46,137 nucleotides of DNA from Candidatus Binatia bacterium (GCA_022824615.1 JAJDZM010000116.1:1-46137); one strand, 5' to 3'; positions 17,383 through 25,504 are shown, counted from the first letter of the stretch. The notes: generated by a model not told the origin, from the letters alone. Numbers and translations: made by a program.

Positions 17383-18639
17383 ATGACCCTTTCACCCATG
17401 GGAAACTCTCACGTCGATTTCAACTGGCCGACAGCCGGTATGACTGCGGTCCCGTATCAAGTCTTTTGTGACCCTGCGGTGTACAGCCGCGAACAGGAAC
17501 GCATCTTCAGAGGGCCAACCTGGAGTTATGTCGGGCTCGAAGCCGAGGTTACCAACCCCGGTGATTTTAAGGCCACGTTTGTCGGCGACACGCCGATTGT
17601 GGTGTCGCGTGACAAAGAGGGCGGTCTGCATGCCTTTGTCAATCGCTGCGCGCATCGGGGAGCCATGGTCTGCCGCGAGTCTCGTGGGAATAAGGCCAGC
17701 CATACCTGCATTTACCATCAGTGGAGTTATAACCAGAAAGGCGACCTGATTGGAGTGCCGTTCCGTAAGGGGATTAATCAACAGGGCGGCTACCCGGCCG
17801 ACTTTGATCCGGCGCAACATTCACTCCGGAAGCTCCAGGTCGATACCTATAAAGGTCTGATCTTTGCGTCGTTCTCTGCTGAGATTGAGCCCCTCTTCGA
17901 CTATCTTGGTTCGGCCATGCGTCCGTGGCTCGACCGGGTTTTCAATCGACCCGTACAGGTCCTGGGCTATGCCCGGCAATTCACCCATGCCAACTGGAAA
18001 CTCTATTCAGAGAATGTGAAAGATCCCTATCATGCCAGTCTGTTCCATCTCTTCCTGACCACTTTTGGTCTGTACCGTTCCTCCCAGGGCGGTGGCATCA
18101 CCATGGATGAGACTGGCCGGCACAGCATCGTGCGCGCTTACAGGAAGACGGAGCAAGAAGAGACTGCTGCCTATAAAGGCAAGAATATGCATAGCTATCA
18201 AAAAGACTATGCCCTGGCTGATCCGTCTCTGCTCACCTCGCGTCAAGAATTTGATACCGACCTGAATGTCCAAATCCAGACGATCTTCCCCAGCCTGGTG
18301 GTCCAGCAGATTCAAAACACCCTGGCCACTCGACAGATTTTGCCCAAGGGACCGGAGCGGTTTGAGCTCGTGTTTACCTTCTTTGGCTTTGAAAATGATG
18401 ACGAGGAGATGCGCCGCATCCGTATCAAACAGGCCAATTTAGCCGGGCCGGCCGGCTATGTCTCAATGGAAGACGGCTATGCCACAGAGCTTGTCCAGCA
18501 GGCGATTGTCAGAGAACAGGGCGAATGCTCAATGCTCGAATTGGGCGGGACCGGGACAGAGGACCAGGAAAACCTCATCACTGAGACGGCTCTGCGTGGC
18601 TATTGGAATTACTACCACGACGTGATGGGCTTTTCATAA
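17383..18639 (+). CDS. Rieske [2Fe-2S] aromatic-ring-hydroxylating dioxygenase, alpha subunit
   Basis: The 418-residue protein carries the Rieske ligands C89-x-H91 and C109-x2-H112 (C-A-H-R-G and C-I-Y-H-Q-W). The mononuclear iron triad begins D214-P-Y-H217-x4-H222. The layout resembles anthranilate/salicylate-type dioxygenase large subunits. An AGGGAGG ribosome-binding site supports the ATG at 17383; the open frame upstream runs through the REP palindrome and is not coding. No beta subunit, ferredoxin or reductase gene follows. It is bracketed by REP palindromes, and its last 174 bases are duplicated at 20431-20604. Confidence 0.93.
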   Translation: MTLSPMGNSHVDFNWPTAGMTAVPYQVFCDPAVYSREQERIFRGPTWSYVGLEAEVTNPGDFKATFVGDTPIVVSRDKEGGLHAFVNRCAHRGAMVCRESRGNKASHTCIYHQWSYNQKGDLIGVPFRKGINQQGGYPADFDPAQHSLRKLQVDTYKGLIFASFSAEIEPLFDYLGSAMRPWLDRVFNRPVQVLGYARQFTHANWKLYSENVKDPYHASLFHLFLTTFGLYRSSQGGGITMDETGRHSIVRAYRKTEQEETAAYKGKNMHSYQKDYALADPSLLTSRQEFDTDLNVQIQTIFPSLVVQQIQNTLATRQILPKGPERFELVFTFFGFENDDEEMRRIRIKQANLAGPAGYVSMEDGYATELVQQAIVREQGECSMLELGGTGTEDQENLITETALRGYWNYYHDVMGFS

Positions 18640-18678
18640 AACGTTACCTACTTCCACCTCGCACACGCGCGGGAGGAT

Positions 18679-18706
18679 GTAGGGGCGACCGGCCGGTCGC
18701 CCCTAC
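18679..18706. repeat. REP palindrome 2 (28 bp, perfect)
   Basis: Half-site GTAGGGGCGACCGG followed by its exact reverse complement. It lies 39 bases after the Rieske stop and 25 bases before the RAYT start, so it is one border of the transposase unit. Confidence 0.92.
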
Positions 18707-18731
18707 GCATCAAGGAAGAGGCCATCGCGGT

Positions 18732-19427
18732 ATGAAGCTGCCCCGTAGCCTTCCGGGAAACGAGTACGATCCGAAGAAACATCGTCGTCGGTCGATCCGA
18801 TTGCGCCACTACGACTATTCACGGGCAGGCACATACTTTATTACCGTCTGCACAAACGGACGGGAATTACTGTTCGGCGAAGTGATTGACGACGAGGTGA
18901 AGTTAAACGAATTGGGCCGGATAGCTGCGGAGGAATGGTTGAAGTCTGCACAGGTCCGCACCGAGATCGAATTAGACACCTGGATCGTGATGCCCAACCA
19001 CATCCACGGTATCGCCATGATTACTGACGACCGCAGAAAGAGCGACCGGCCGGTCGCTCCTAGCGGGCCACGCCCGAGGTCACTCGGCGCGCTGATGGCC
19101 GGGTTCAAATCTGCCGCAACCAAACGCATCAACACAATGCGTGGCACACCCGGCGCATCGGTCTGGCAGCGCAATTACTACGAACACGTGATCCGAAATG
19201 AATCCGCATTGAATCGGATTCGGCAATACGTTGCGGATAACCCGGCTAGGTGGTCGGAAGACCCAGAGAATCCTGCCGTAGGGGCGACCGGCCGGTCGCC
19301 CCTACGCCCGAAGACCCCCTGGACGACACCCTCGACACCGGCGCCCCGACCGGACCGACCCCACGCAACGCCAAAGGGTTGCCCATTAGTCAATGAGACC
19401 CTATGCTGTGTCTCACAGAAAGTGTGA
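18732..19427 (+). CDS. REP-associated tyrosine transposase (RAYT), Y1_Tnp/TnpA-REP family
   Basis: The 231-residue protein is an HUH single-strand nuclease. The family block R-H-Y-D-Y-x-x-x-G-T-Y-F-I-T-V-C-T opens it. Next come W-I-V-M-P-N-H90-I-H92-G with the metal-binding HUH pair, and then the catalytic tyrosine in N-Y-Y150-E-H-V-I-R-N-E, with R-Q-Y-V-A-D-N-P-A-R-W after it. RAYTs bind and cut REP palindromes, and here palindromes lie just upstream, inside the gene and near its 3' end. The last 60 or so residues are translated from palindrome and flanking DNA and are probably not functional. The catalytic residues are all intact, so it may be active. Confidence 0.92.
   Translation: MKLPRSLPGNEYDPKKHRRRSIRLRHYDYSRAGTYFITVCTNGRELLFGEVIDDEVKLNELGRIAAEEWLKSAQVRTEIELDTWIVMPNHIHGIAMITDDRRKSDRPVAPSGPRPRSLGALMAGFKSAATKRINTMRGTPGASVWQRNYYEHVIRNESALNRIRQYVADNPARWSEDPENPAVGATGRSPLRPKTPWTTPSTPAPRPDRPHATPKGCPLVNETLCCVSQKV
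19040..19059. repeat. REP-like palindrome 3, inside the RAYT reading frame
   Basis: A perfect 20-bp palindrome (half-site GAGCGACCGG) shares the central core of the 28-bp repeats but has a shortened outer arm. It encodes the R-K-S-D-R-P-V-A-P stretch in a loop region between the HUH motif and the tyrosine helix. Confidence 0.85.
19278..19305. repeat. REP palindrome 4 (28 bp, perfect), in the 3' end of RAYT
   Basis: This copy is identical to copy 2 and is translated as V-G-A-T-G-R-S-P-L-R after the conserved transposase domain. With copy 2 it brackets the RAYT core. Confidence 0.92.
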
Positions 19428-19437
19428 GGCTGTGCCC

Positions 19438-19761
19438 ATGAAAAACATCACCGTATCCGTTGACGAAGAAACCCACCGGCTCGCCCGTATCCGGGCGGCG
19501 GAGCTGGACACCTCGGTGTCGGCCCTGGTGCGGAACTATCTGAAGAGTCTGTCTGGCGGCCGCGGAATGGCGGCAGACCCGTCGGGCGTGGAGACGGCAG
19601 CGGAACTCCGGCGCACTACATTGGATGAGGTGCTTGCCGACTTTGATGCGCGGGGCGTAGGGTTGCGCATGGCTGACAACCTGTCTCGGGAGGAATTGTA
19701 TGATCGCGATGCCGCTCGGGCCGAAGCTGAGATGGAACGAAAACGCCGCGCGTCCGCCTAG
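19438..19761 (+). CDS. Ribbon-helix-helix (CopG-like) antitoxin
   Basis: The 107-residue protein begins M-K-N-I-T-V-S-V-D-E-E-T-H-R-L-A, then R-I-R-A-A-E-L-D-T-S-V-S-A-L-V-R-N-Y-L, the standard ribbon-helix-helix fold of CopG/VapB antitoxins, which bind DNA as dimers. The acidic and arginine-rich C-terminal half would wrap the toxin. The ATG at 19438 fits the fold start, and the open frame upstream to 19393 does not. It lies 5 bases before a PIN-domain gene, the typical antitoxin-first order, and is probably autoregulated. Confidence 0.85.
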   Translation: MKNITVSVDEETHRLARIRAAELDTSVSALVRNYLKSLSGGRGMAADPSGVETAAELRRTTLDEVLADFDARGVGLRMADNLSREELYDRDAARAEAEMERKRRASA

Positions 19762-19766
19762 TCACG

Positions 19767-20192
19767 ATGCGTTTTGTTGATACCAACGTCCTGCTCTACG
19801 GGGTCAGCCCGTTGCCGGAGGACGCCGGCAAGCGCCGCCGGGCCCTCGAGTTGTTGAGGGAACCCGACTTGGCCATATCGGTTCAGGTATTCCAAGAGTT
19901 TTATCATCAGGCGACGCGCCCCACCCGTCCGGGGCGGCTCACCCACGCCGATGCCCTGGCTTTCCTGGGAACCCTCCTCAGATTTCCGGTCCAGGATGTC
20001 ACGCTCGATGTGTTTCGCACCGGCGTCGCTATCAGCCAACGCTTTGGGCTGTCATACTGGGACGGGGCGATTCTTGCGGCAGCGCGTGCCCTGGGCTGCG
20101 ACGCGGTCTATTCCGAGGACCTGAGCGAGGAGCAGGACTACGACGGTCTGCGGGTCATCAACCCGTTTCTGGAAGAATCGGAAACCCCATGA
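19767..20192 (+). CDS. PIN-domain toxin (VapC-like RNase)
   Basis: The 141-residue protein has the PIN acidic residues in order: D5 in F-V-D-T-N-V, an E in the helix Q-V-F-Q-E-F-Y, D in S-Y-W-D-G-A-I-L-A-A-A, and D in Y-S-E-D-L. All four are present, so the Mg-dependent RNase site looks intact. It follows the CopG-type antitoxin by 5 bases. Its stop overlaps the start of the truncated hsdR fragment by 4 bases (ATGA), implying that the pair once sat inside a restriction operon. Confidence 0.88.
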   Translation: MRFVDTNVLLYGVSPLPEDAGKRRRALELLREPDLAISVQVFQEFYHQATRPTRPGRLTHADALAFLGTLLRFPVQDVTLDVFRTGVAISQRFGLSYWDGAILAAARALGCDAVYSEDLSEEQDYDGLRVINPFLEESETP

Positions 20193-20383
20193 CCACCGAC
20201 ACCTCCGAACGCGGTCTCGAACGCCTGATCTACACCGCGCGGGCCGGCCATCCCGGCGAACCGCCCGCCGGTTACGGCGGCGTGGGCTGGAGCGGTGGCA
20301 ACTTCCACGACTACGACCGCGAGTACTGCGTCGATCTGGTCCAGCCCGGGGTCCGGCTCACCGTCGCCCCAAAAGCGGCGTGA
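20189..20383 (+). pseudogene. 5' remnant of a type I restriction subunit R gene (hsdR)
   Basis: The first 50 or so residues (T-S-E-R-G-L-E-R-L-I, then G-W-S-G-G-N and D-Y-D-R-E-Y-C-V-D-L-V-Q) match the start of the long HsdR subgroup that begins M-T-T-D-T-S-E-x-G-L-E. Similarity stops at the L-V-Q, and the frame ends 14 codons later. The rest of the nuclease and helicase is absent. The start overlaps the PIN stop by 4 bases, as in an intact operon. It is therefore a truncated relic of a second restriction locus, distinct from the complete hsdR at 21597-24767. Confidence 0.7.
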
Positions 20384-20430
20384 CGCTGCGCCCACCACAC
20401 CGAGACACGGAAGGGCGCTGGACAGCAGAC

Positions 20431-20604
20431 ATGGAAGACGGCTATGCCACGGAGCTGGTCCAGCAGGCGATTGTCAGAGAACAGGACGAATGCGCAATGC
20501 TCGAATTGGGCGGGACCGGGACAGAGGACCGGGAAAACCTCATCACTGAGACGGCTCTGCGCGGCTACTGGAATTACTACCACGACGTGATGGGTTTTTC
20601 CTAA
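20431..20604 (+). pseudogene. 3' fragment of a Rieske oxygenase gene
   Basis: These 174 bases align without gaps to the end of the complete Rieske gene (18466-18639) with nine differences by my count. Six are silent and three change a residue (G to D, S to A, Q to R). The excess of silent change indicates that the fragment came from a diverged but functional allele. Similarity begins abruptly at an ATG and ends at the stop codon. The fragment lacks the whole Rieske and iron domains and cannot be functional. Confidence 0.9.
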
Positions 20605-20634
20605 GACGTCGTCCACGGAAGACAGCCATAACGA

Positions 20635-20662
20635 GTAGGGGCGACCGGCCGGTCGCCCCTAC
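20635..20662. repeat. REP palindrome 5 (28 bp, perfect)
   Basis: This copy is identical to copies 2 and 4. It lies between the Rieske 3' fragment and the RND 3' fragment and follows the Rieske fragment at about the distance at which copy 2 follows the full gene. Confidence 0.92.
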
Positions 20663-20663
20663 A

Positions 20664-20809
20664 TCTTTTCACCGTACACAAAGCGGGGGCGGAACCTGTT
20701 CAGGATGGCCGGCAGCACCGTCATTGAGACGAGCAGACACGCTCCCATATTGAGCGACAGCATGGCGCCGAGGTAGAAGTTGGGGCGGAAGCTCGACGTC
20801 AGAAAGACC
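20664..20809 (-). pseudogene. 3' fragment of an RND/MMPL transporter gene
   Basis: These 146 bases match the end of the complete transporter gene (30909-31054) with five differences, all in the first 50 bases. The encoded tail, F-L-T-S-S-F-R-P-N-F-Y-L-G onward to V-Y-G-E-K, is unchanged, so the differences within the coding part are silent. Similarity stops sharply at 20809. A chance 80-codon frame extends upstream into unrelated DNA, so no functional product is expected. Confidence 0.9.
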
Positions 20810-20910
20810 CGTTCACCCGACGCACCCATCGTATCAACGGCACCGTCACAGAGCGAACGAAAACCGACACCTGCCCCTTGCATTTCCTCCACCCAGCTCA
20901 ACCAAATACG

Positions 20911-21594
20911 TCAGATATCCTGTTCGAGCACTTGGCCGTTTTCCCTCAACCAGCTTCGCGCCTTTTCCATCTTTGGCGCATGCGTCCGAACGATATTCCA
21001 GAATCGGGGGGTATGATTTGCTTCGAGCAGATGGGCGAGTTCGTGCACGATAACGTAATCAATTACAAACATCGGCGCTTTAATCAGCCGCCAGTTCAGA
21101 TTCACATTGTTCTTGACGGTACATGACCCCCAGCGAAAGCGATTGTCCACAATCTTCGCGCTGGTAAATTCCACCCCGAGCATCACCGCAATGGATTTGA
21201 CCTTTGGAAGAATCCTCTCACGCGCGCGGTTGACGTACCAGTTGCGAAGTACACTTCTTCGTTCGCCCACCAGAGAGGCCGGGATGAAGAAACGCCGCTC
21301 AAAACGTATCTCCGTCGAGTCGGTCGGGATGACTTCGACTCGGTACTCACGACCAAGGTAGAGCGCGGCTTCACCGCTCACCAATTCCTTGCCGGGCGGA
21401 TGAGGGCGCTCTTGATACTTCTGGGCATGCCTCGTCTTTTCATAAATCCACTGACGTTTTGACTCGACCACTTCCCGGATCGTCTCTTCGGGGGTGGACT
21501 CAGGGACATGAACGACGACGCTCCGGTCCCGCTCAACGGTGATCGTCAACTTTTTCCGTTTTGGCGAGCGTTTGATGGTGTAGGCCGGGTCCAT
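20911..21594 (-). CDS. YgjP/WLM-type (DUF45, SprT-like) zinc metallopeptidase
   Basis: The 227-residue protein ends in the zincin motif V-H-E-L-A-H-L followed by a third ligand region H-T-P-R-F-W. It also has the W-G-S-C motif (F-R-W-G-S-C-T) that marks the YgjP/DUF45 family. The N-terminal 70 residues contain the V-x-V-x-V-P strand pair. It starts 2 bases after the hsdR stop and so is co-transcribed. Homologues frequently sit beside type I restriction genes, where their role is unknown; regulated proteolysis of HsdR is one idea. This is the distal gene of the operon. Confidence 0.88.
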   Translation of the reverse strand: MDPAYTIKRSPKRKKLTITVERDRSVVVHVPESTPEETIREVVESKRQWIYEKTRHAQKYQERPHPPGKELVSGEAALYLGREYRVEVIPTDSTEIRFERRFFIPASLVGERRSVLRNWYVNRARERILPKVKSIAVMLGVEFTSAKIVDNRFRWGSCTVKNNVNLNWRLIKAPMFVIDYVIVHELAHLLEANHTPRFWNIVRTHAPKMEKARSWLRENGQVLEQDI

Positions 21595-21596
21595 AC

Positions 21597-24500
21597 TTAT
21601 TCCGCGTGGAGAATAATGTCATTATTCTTTTCCGCGATCTCCATCACCCGGCTGATTATCCGGTCACGCTTTGTCACCAGGTTCGGCAGCGCTCCGAACG
21701 ACGGCTGGAGGAATGTTTTCTGAATCTCGGCCCTGAGCTTGTTGCGCGCTGGAATACTTTCCCAAAATCCCGTCAGCTTCAACTCTCGCTCGACCACCAG
21801 TGAGACCTCCTGCGTCAACGCAACCAAGTGGCCGATTGTGTCGTCCTCACTCAATCCGTAACGCGGACTCGTTTCCGCCACCCGCAATTCGTCGGCGTCC
21901 TTGCCCATGTCCACACCAAACAGCTCGCGTCGAAACATACGAAAGAACGGCATCTGCCTCTTCCTATGAAGGCCATAGGTCGGCTCTTTGCTGTCATTGA
22001 TGATCCTTGTTCGTAATTTCTCCAGCTCTTCGTAAATCCTTTTCCAGTTGTCCCGAAACTCTTGAAATATCCGCGCGAGCGCTTCCGCGAAGGAGGCTTG
22101 CAAGTCCGGGTCGTCAGCCAAATCAACGTCGAGGTGGTGGCGAATAGCGTGTTCCACCTCTGCCGCTTTCGTCTTTGGGAGACGGCGCTTCCCAACTTTC
22201 TTCTGAAAATCCTCATCCAGAATGGAAATCGGTTTGACCTTTTGGGCTATGCTCTTTGACTCCAGGTATGTGTCCGTGATTGCACGCAGCTTCGGTGGGA
22301 TGCCCTTCATGCTGAGTCGTTCGTCCCGGAAGTGCTTGCCGGCGAGGGTGTTGATTTCAGCCAGGGCGTTGTAATCGTTCATAAACGCCAACGCCTGCCG
22401 CGCAGGGAAAACAAGATTGAGGCACTTGGTAAACTTCCTGAACGCCTGCATGTAGTCAAAGCGCAGGTCCTCGTCATAGAACACGTCAAAGAAGGCGTCG
22501 TGGTCGGTCAGGTCCGTCAGGCCATGCTGCTCAAGCAGGGCCATAATCGCGGCATGGCTGTCCTTGAGGTTTTGCAACTCCTCTTCGGGAAAGCTGAGGG
22601 TATCAATAACCTCCTTTTGTTCTCGTTCGTCATAGGCGTCGATAGCCTTCTTGAGATGATGCCCAACGCCGACATAATCGACCACAAAGCCTTTATCCTT
22701 GGTATCACCGCCGACGCGGTTCACCCGAGCAATGGCCTGCAACAGGTTATGGTCGGTGATGACCCTGTCCAAATACATGACCTGCTCCACGGGCGCGTCG
22801 AAACCCGTGATGAGCATATTGTTGACAACGAGGATGCCCATGTCACCGCTCACGCCTTCGTCTTCACTCCCGAACGCCATCTTGAAACTCTTGATGCTGT
22901 GTTCGTGCCTGGTCTGGTCGGCGTGCGCCTTGAGGTGCGGCAGGTCGTTGTGGCCGTCGGATATGACGACATCGGTTTGCAGTTGCTTGAGCTGTTCCAG
23001 GTCAAGACCGTTCGGGTTTGATGTTTTCAACTCGGCAACGGCTGCACCCAAGGCCCCGTCGAGGTGCTTTTTGTAGCGGACCGCGGCTTCGCGCGAGGTG
23101 GCTACCACCTGGGCCTTGTAGCCGTTCGGGAAGACATGGGTCAGGTAGTGCTTGACCATATCCCCGGCCTTGGCCGCAATCGTCGGTTCCGCCTCCAGGT
23201 AGGCGTCTCGGGAGCCGTAGCCAAGGATTTCCAGTCTTTGCTGAAGGTTGTAATCGCTGAACACATCCGCAAAGGCCGCATCCATACCTTCCTGGTCGGG
23301 TATTTCCGCGTTATGAGTGCGGCCCTCGTAGACGATCTCCAGGGTCACGCCATCGTCAATGGACTGCCGCATGGTGTATTTGTCGATGTAGTCGCCGAAG
23401 ACGACCTCGGTCTTGTCAATCGGCGTGCCGGTATAGCCGATCTTTGCCGCGTTCGGGATGCCTCTATCGAGATTCGCTCCGAGCATTTTGTATTGGGAGC
23501 GATGGGCCTCGTCAGTCATGACCAGGATGTGTGGGCTGGCATTCAACTGCGGGAAGGTCTCGGTCAGGTCCGCTTCCCGGAACTTATGAATCATGGCCAT
23601 GACCAGGTCCGAGGTATCGGCCCTGAGCAGTTCCTTCAGTTCGCTAATGCGGTTGGCCGTCTTCACGGTGAAGCCGACGCTCTGGCTGGTTTCGCTCAAC
23701 TGGTCTTCGAGCTGCGTCCGGTCGGTAACGAAGACCACTTTCCAGTGCGCCAATTGGGCGTGGCGGTACATCTCACGTACCATGAACATCATAGTCAGCG
23801 ATTTGCCCGAGCCCTGAGTATGCCAGATGATGCCGCTCCGCTCGCGCGGGTTCCGGCCCTCCAGCAATCGCCTGACGGCCAGCTTGACCGCCCGGAACTG
23901 CTGATAGCGCCCCACAATTTTGATGGTCTGCCCTTTGTCGTTGGTCGAAAACAGGGTGAAGGTGCGGATGAGGTCAAGCAGATTGGCTTTGTCCAGCATC
24001 CCGGCAACCAGGCGCTGCTGGTCGTTCGGGCTGCCCGCGCCATGCGCAAGGTCGTTGAGCGTGCGCGGATAGGGGTCGGCCCAGCGATAGAAATGCCTTT
24101 CGCTGTGCGTGGTAATCGTCCCGAATTTTGTCTGCTGGCGACAGGTGGCCACCACAAACTGGTTGAAATAAAAGAGCGGTGCGCTGCCTTCGCCTGTCAC
24201 GCCGCGCTGTTCGCTGTAGCGCAACATCTGGTCGATGGCCTCGGGGAGGGCGTCCTTCACCTTGGGCGACTTGCATTCAATCAGGACCACGGGCAGGCCA
24301 TTCACGAACAACACCACGTCCGGGATAATGTGGTGCTCGGTGCCCAGGATGCGGACCTTGAATTGACACACGGCAATAAAGCGGTTGTGATCGCGGTTCT
24401 TGAAGTCGAGAAAGCGCACCGTCGGGCTGTTCTCGCCCGTTTGCCGGTTCTCGCTGATGCTGGTGTTCTCCAGAAGCAGACGTAGCGCGTGCTTGTTGTT

Positions 24501-24767
24501 CTCGATTAACCCTCTGCCGGGGAAGCTGGCGGTGAGTTGCTTGACGACCTCTTCGACCTGATCGTCGTCCAGCCACGGATTGATAGCTTTAAGCCGCTCT
24601 CGCAGCACCGGCAGCATGACAACTTCGGTAAAACTCTCCCGAAACGTATCGCCGGGCTTTTGGTTCGCGTCGGTCAGGTCGATGATCTCCCAGCCCAGGC
24701 CGTGCAACTGCTCAAGCAGGGGTTTCTCGACGTGGTTGCGTTCGTCCAGAAAATAACGGTCACTCAT
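21597..24767 (-). CDS. hsdR: Type I restriction enzyme, restriction/translocation subunit R
   Basis: The 1056-residue subunit has the PD-(D/E)xK nuclease (P-D150 then E165-C-K167) and a superfamily 2 helicase motor with Walker A T-Q-G-S-G-K-S near 317-323, D-E-A-H at 419-422 and T-G-T-P at 446-449. It cuts unmethylated DNA after ATP-driven translocation, in complex with HsdM and HsdS. The start at 24767 gives the canonical beginning (M-S-D-R-Y-F-L) and overlaps the PIN stop by 4 bases; the frame is open further upstream but non-homologous. All motifs are intact, so it is probably active. Confidence 0.95.
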   Translation of the reverse strand: MSDRYFLDERNHVEKPLLEQLHGLGWEIIDLTDANQKPGDTFRESFTEVVMLPVLRERLKAINPWLDDDQVEEVVKQLTASFPGRGLIENNKHALRLLLENTSISENRQTGENSPTVRFLDFKNRDHNRFIAVCQFKVRILGTEHHIIPDVVLFVNGLPVVLIECKSPKVKDALPEAIDQMLRYSEQRGVTGEGSAPLFYFNQFVVATCRQQTKFGTITTHSERHFYRWADPYPRTLNDLAHGAGSPNDQQRLVAGMLDKANLLDLIRTFTLFSTNDKGQTIKIVGRYQQFRAVKLAVRRLLEGRNPRERSGIIWHTQGSGKSLTMMFMVREMYRHAQLAHWKVVFVTDRTQLEDQLSETSQSVGFTVKTANRISELKELLRADTSDLVMAMIHKFREADLTETFPQLNASPHILVMTDEAHRSQYKMLGANLDRGIPNAAKIGYTGTPIDKTEVVFGDYIDKYTMRQSIDDGVTLEIVYEGRTHNAEIPDQEGMDAAFADVFSDYNLQQRLEILGYGSRDAYLEAEPTIAAKAGDMVKHYLTHVFPNGYKAQVVATSREAAVRYKKHLDGALGAAVAELKTSNPNGLDLEQLKQLQTDVVISDGHNDLPHLKAHADQTRHEHSIKSFKMAFGSEDEGVSGDMGILVVNNMLITGFDAPVEQVMYLDRVITDHNLLQAIARVNRVGGDTKDKGFVVDYVGVGHHLKKAIDAYDEREQKEVIDTLSFPEEELQNLKDSHAAIMALLEQHGLTDLTDHDAFFDVFYDEDLRFDYMQAFRKFTKCLNLVFPARQALAFMNDYNALAEINTLAGKHFRDERLSMKGIPPKLRAITDTYLESKSIAQKVKPISILDEDFQKKVGKRRLPKTKAAEVEHAIRHHLDVDLADDPDLQASFAEALARIFQEFRDNWKRIYEELEKLRTRIINDSKEPTYGLHRKRQMPFFRMFRRELFGVDMGKDADELRVAETSPRYGLSEDDTIGHLVALTQEVSLVVERELKLTGFWESIPARNKLRAEIQKTFLQPSFGALPNLVTKRDRIISRVMEIAEKNNDIILHAE

Positions 24768-25165
24768 GGCGACTTCGCTTCCCGCAGAACCCGAAAACCG
24801 AGCGCCTCCGCAACGGCGCCTTGCCGGGTGTCGAGTGTGGCGAACGAAAGACTGCCAGGCTGGGGAGAGACATAAAGGGCTGTCGCGAGATGCCATAGGT
24901 CAGCGCCCCGCAAGTAGCCCGTTTCGAGCACTGTCGCAAACTCGGGAGCAAGCGTCCTACTGGGCAGAATCCATTCGATCCCCGCGACCTCACTCTCTTG
25001 AAAGATCAGATTCTCGCGTGCGAACGCGGCCCGCAGTTCGGCTTCGAGCAGGTTTGAAGAGATCAGGCGAGTGAATTCGTCCAGCCGTTGCGCGTGCGCT
25101 GCCGCACCTGGTTCATCGAAGGCGATGGCTGTCAACACCGAGGTGTCAACGTACGCGATGCTCAT
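24764..25165 (-). CDS. PIN-domain protein (VapC-like toxin)
   Basis: The 133-residue protein has PIN acidic residues D7 (A-Y-V-D-T-S-V), an E in L-L-E-A-E-L-R, D in R-G-A-D-L-W-H-L-A and D in A-T-L-D-T-R-Q, so the RNase site looks complete. It overlaps the upstream antitoxin and the downstream hsdR by 4 bases on each side (ATGA junctions), which makes it translationally tied to the restriction subunit. A toxin-antitoxin pair here could stabilise the restriction locus or add an abortive response. Confidence 0.87.
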   Translation of the reverse strand: MSIAYVDTSVLTAIAFDEPGAAAHAQRLDEFTRLISSNLLEAELRAAFARENLIFQESEVAGIEWILPSRTLAPEFATVLETGYLRGADLWHLATALYVSPQPGSLSFATLDTRQGAVAEALGFRVLREAKSP

Positions 25166-25440
25166 TCGCCGCGCTCTGCGAGAAACCTCGATAGTGCGCC
25201 GGGCCGTCGTTCAACCGGCCTGAACGTCCTCCTCGGGAGGGCCGAACGAACCAGGGAGCCGCTACGTTCGAGGTCCTTCAGCCGCTCGTCGAGCGTCGGC
25301 TCTCGTCGCTCCCGGATCGAACGGATTTCTGCCACTGGTTCTCCTCGATACGAGACCGTGACGGTCTTGCCTTCGCGCACTTGCCGAATGACCTCGGAAA
25401 ACCGCGCCTTTGCTTCGTAGATTGAATAGATGAGCGCCAC
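25162..25440 (-). CDS. Phd/YefM-type antitoxin
   Basis: The 92-residue protein begins with the Phd/YefM fold (Y-E-A-K-A-R-F-S-E-V-I-R-Q-V-R-E-G, then V-T-V-S-Y-R-G-E-P-V-A-E-I-R). The C-terminus is basic and disordered, as expected for the toxin-wrapping part. It precedes the PIN gene with a 4-base overlap. About 260 bases separate it from hsdS, leaving room for its own promoter, which such antitoxins normally repress. Confidence 0.87.
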   Translation of the reverse strand: MALIYSIYEAKARFSEVIRQVREGKTVTVSYRGEPVAEIRSIRERREPTLDERLKDLERSGSLVRSALPRRTFRPVERRPGALSRFLAERGE

Positions 25441-25504
25441 GGTGTCACATTAGCTAGTCAGACTGGTCATGGCAACCGGCAATCATTAGCGCTGTCAGCA
25501 ACCG

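Noticed and set aside
17295..20662. Possible CRISPR array, because of repeated palindromes
   Set aside because: The copies are irregularly spaced (hundreds of bases), palindromic, and associated with a RAYT gene; there are no regular spacers and no cas genes.
20659..20901. 80-codon minus-strand frame ending in a membrane-protein tail
   Set aside because: Only the last third is homologous (to the RND 3' end); the first part is unrelated chance sequence, so it is treated as a pseudogene fragment.
23064..24485. Open frame of 473 codons on the plus strand inside hsdR
   Set aside because: It is antisense to the intact helicase/nuclease, with no signature of its own.
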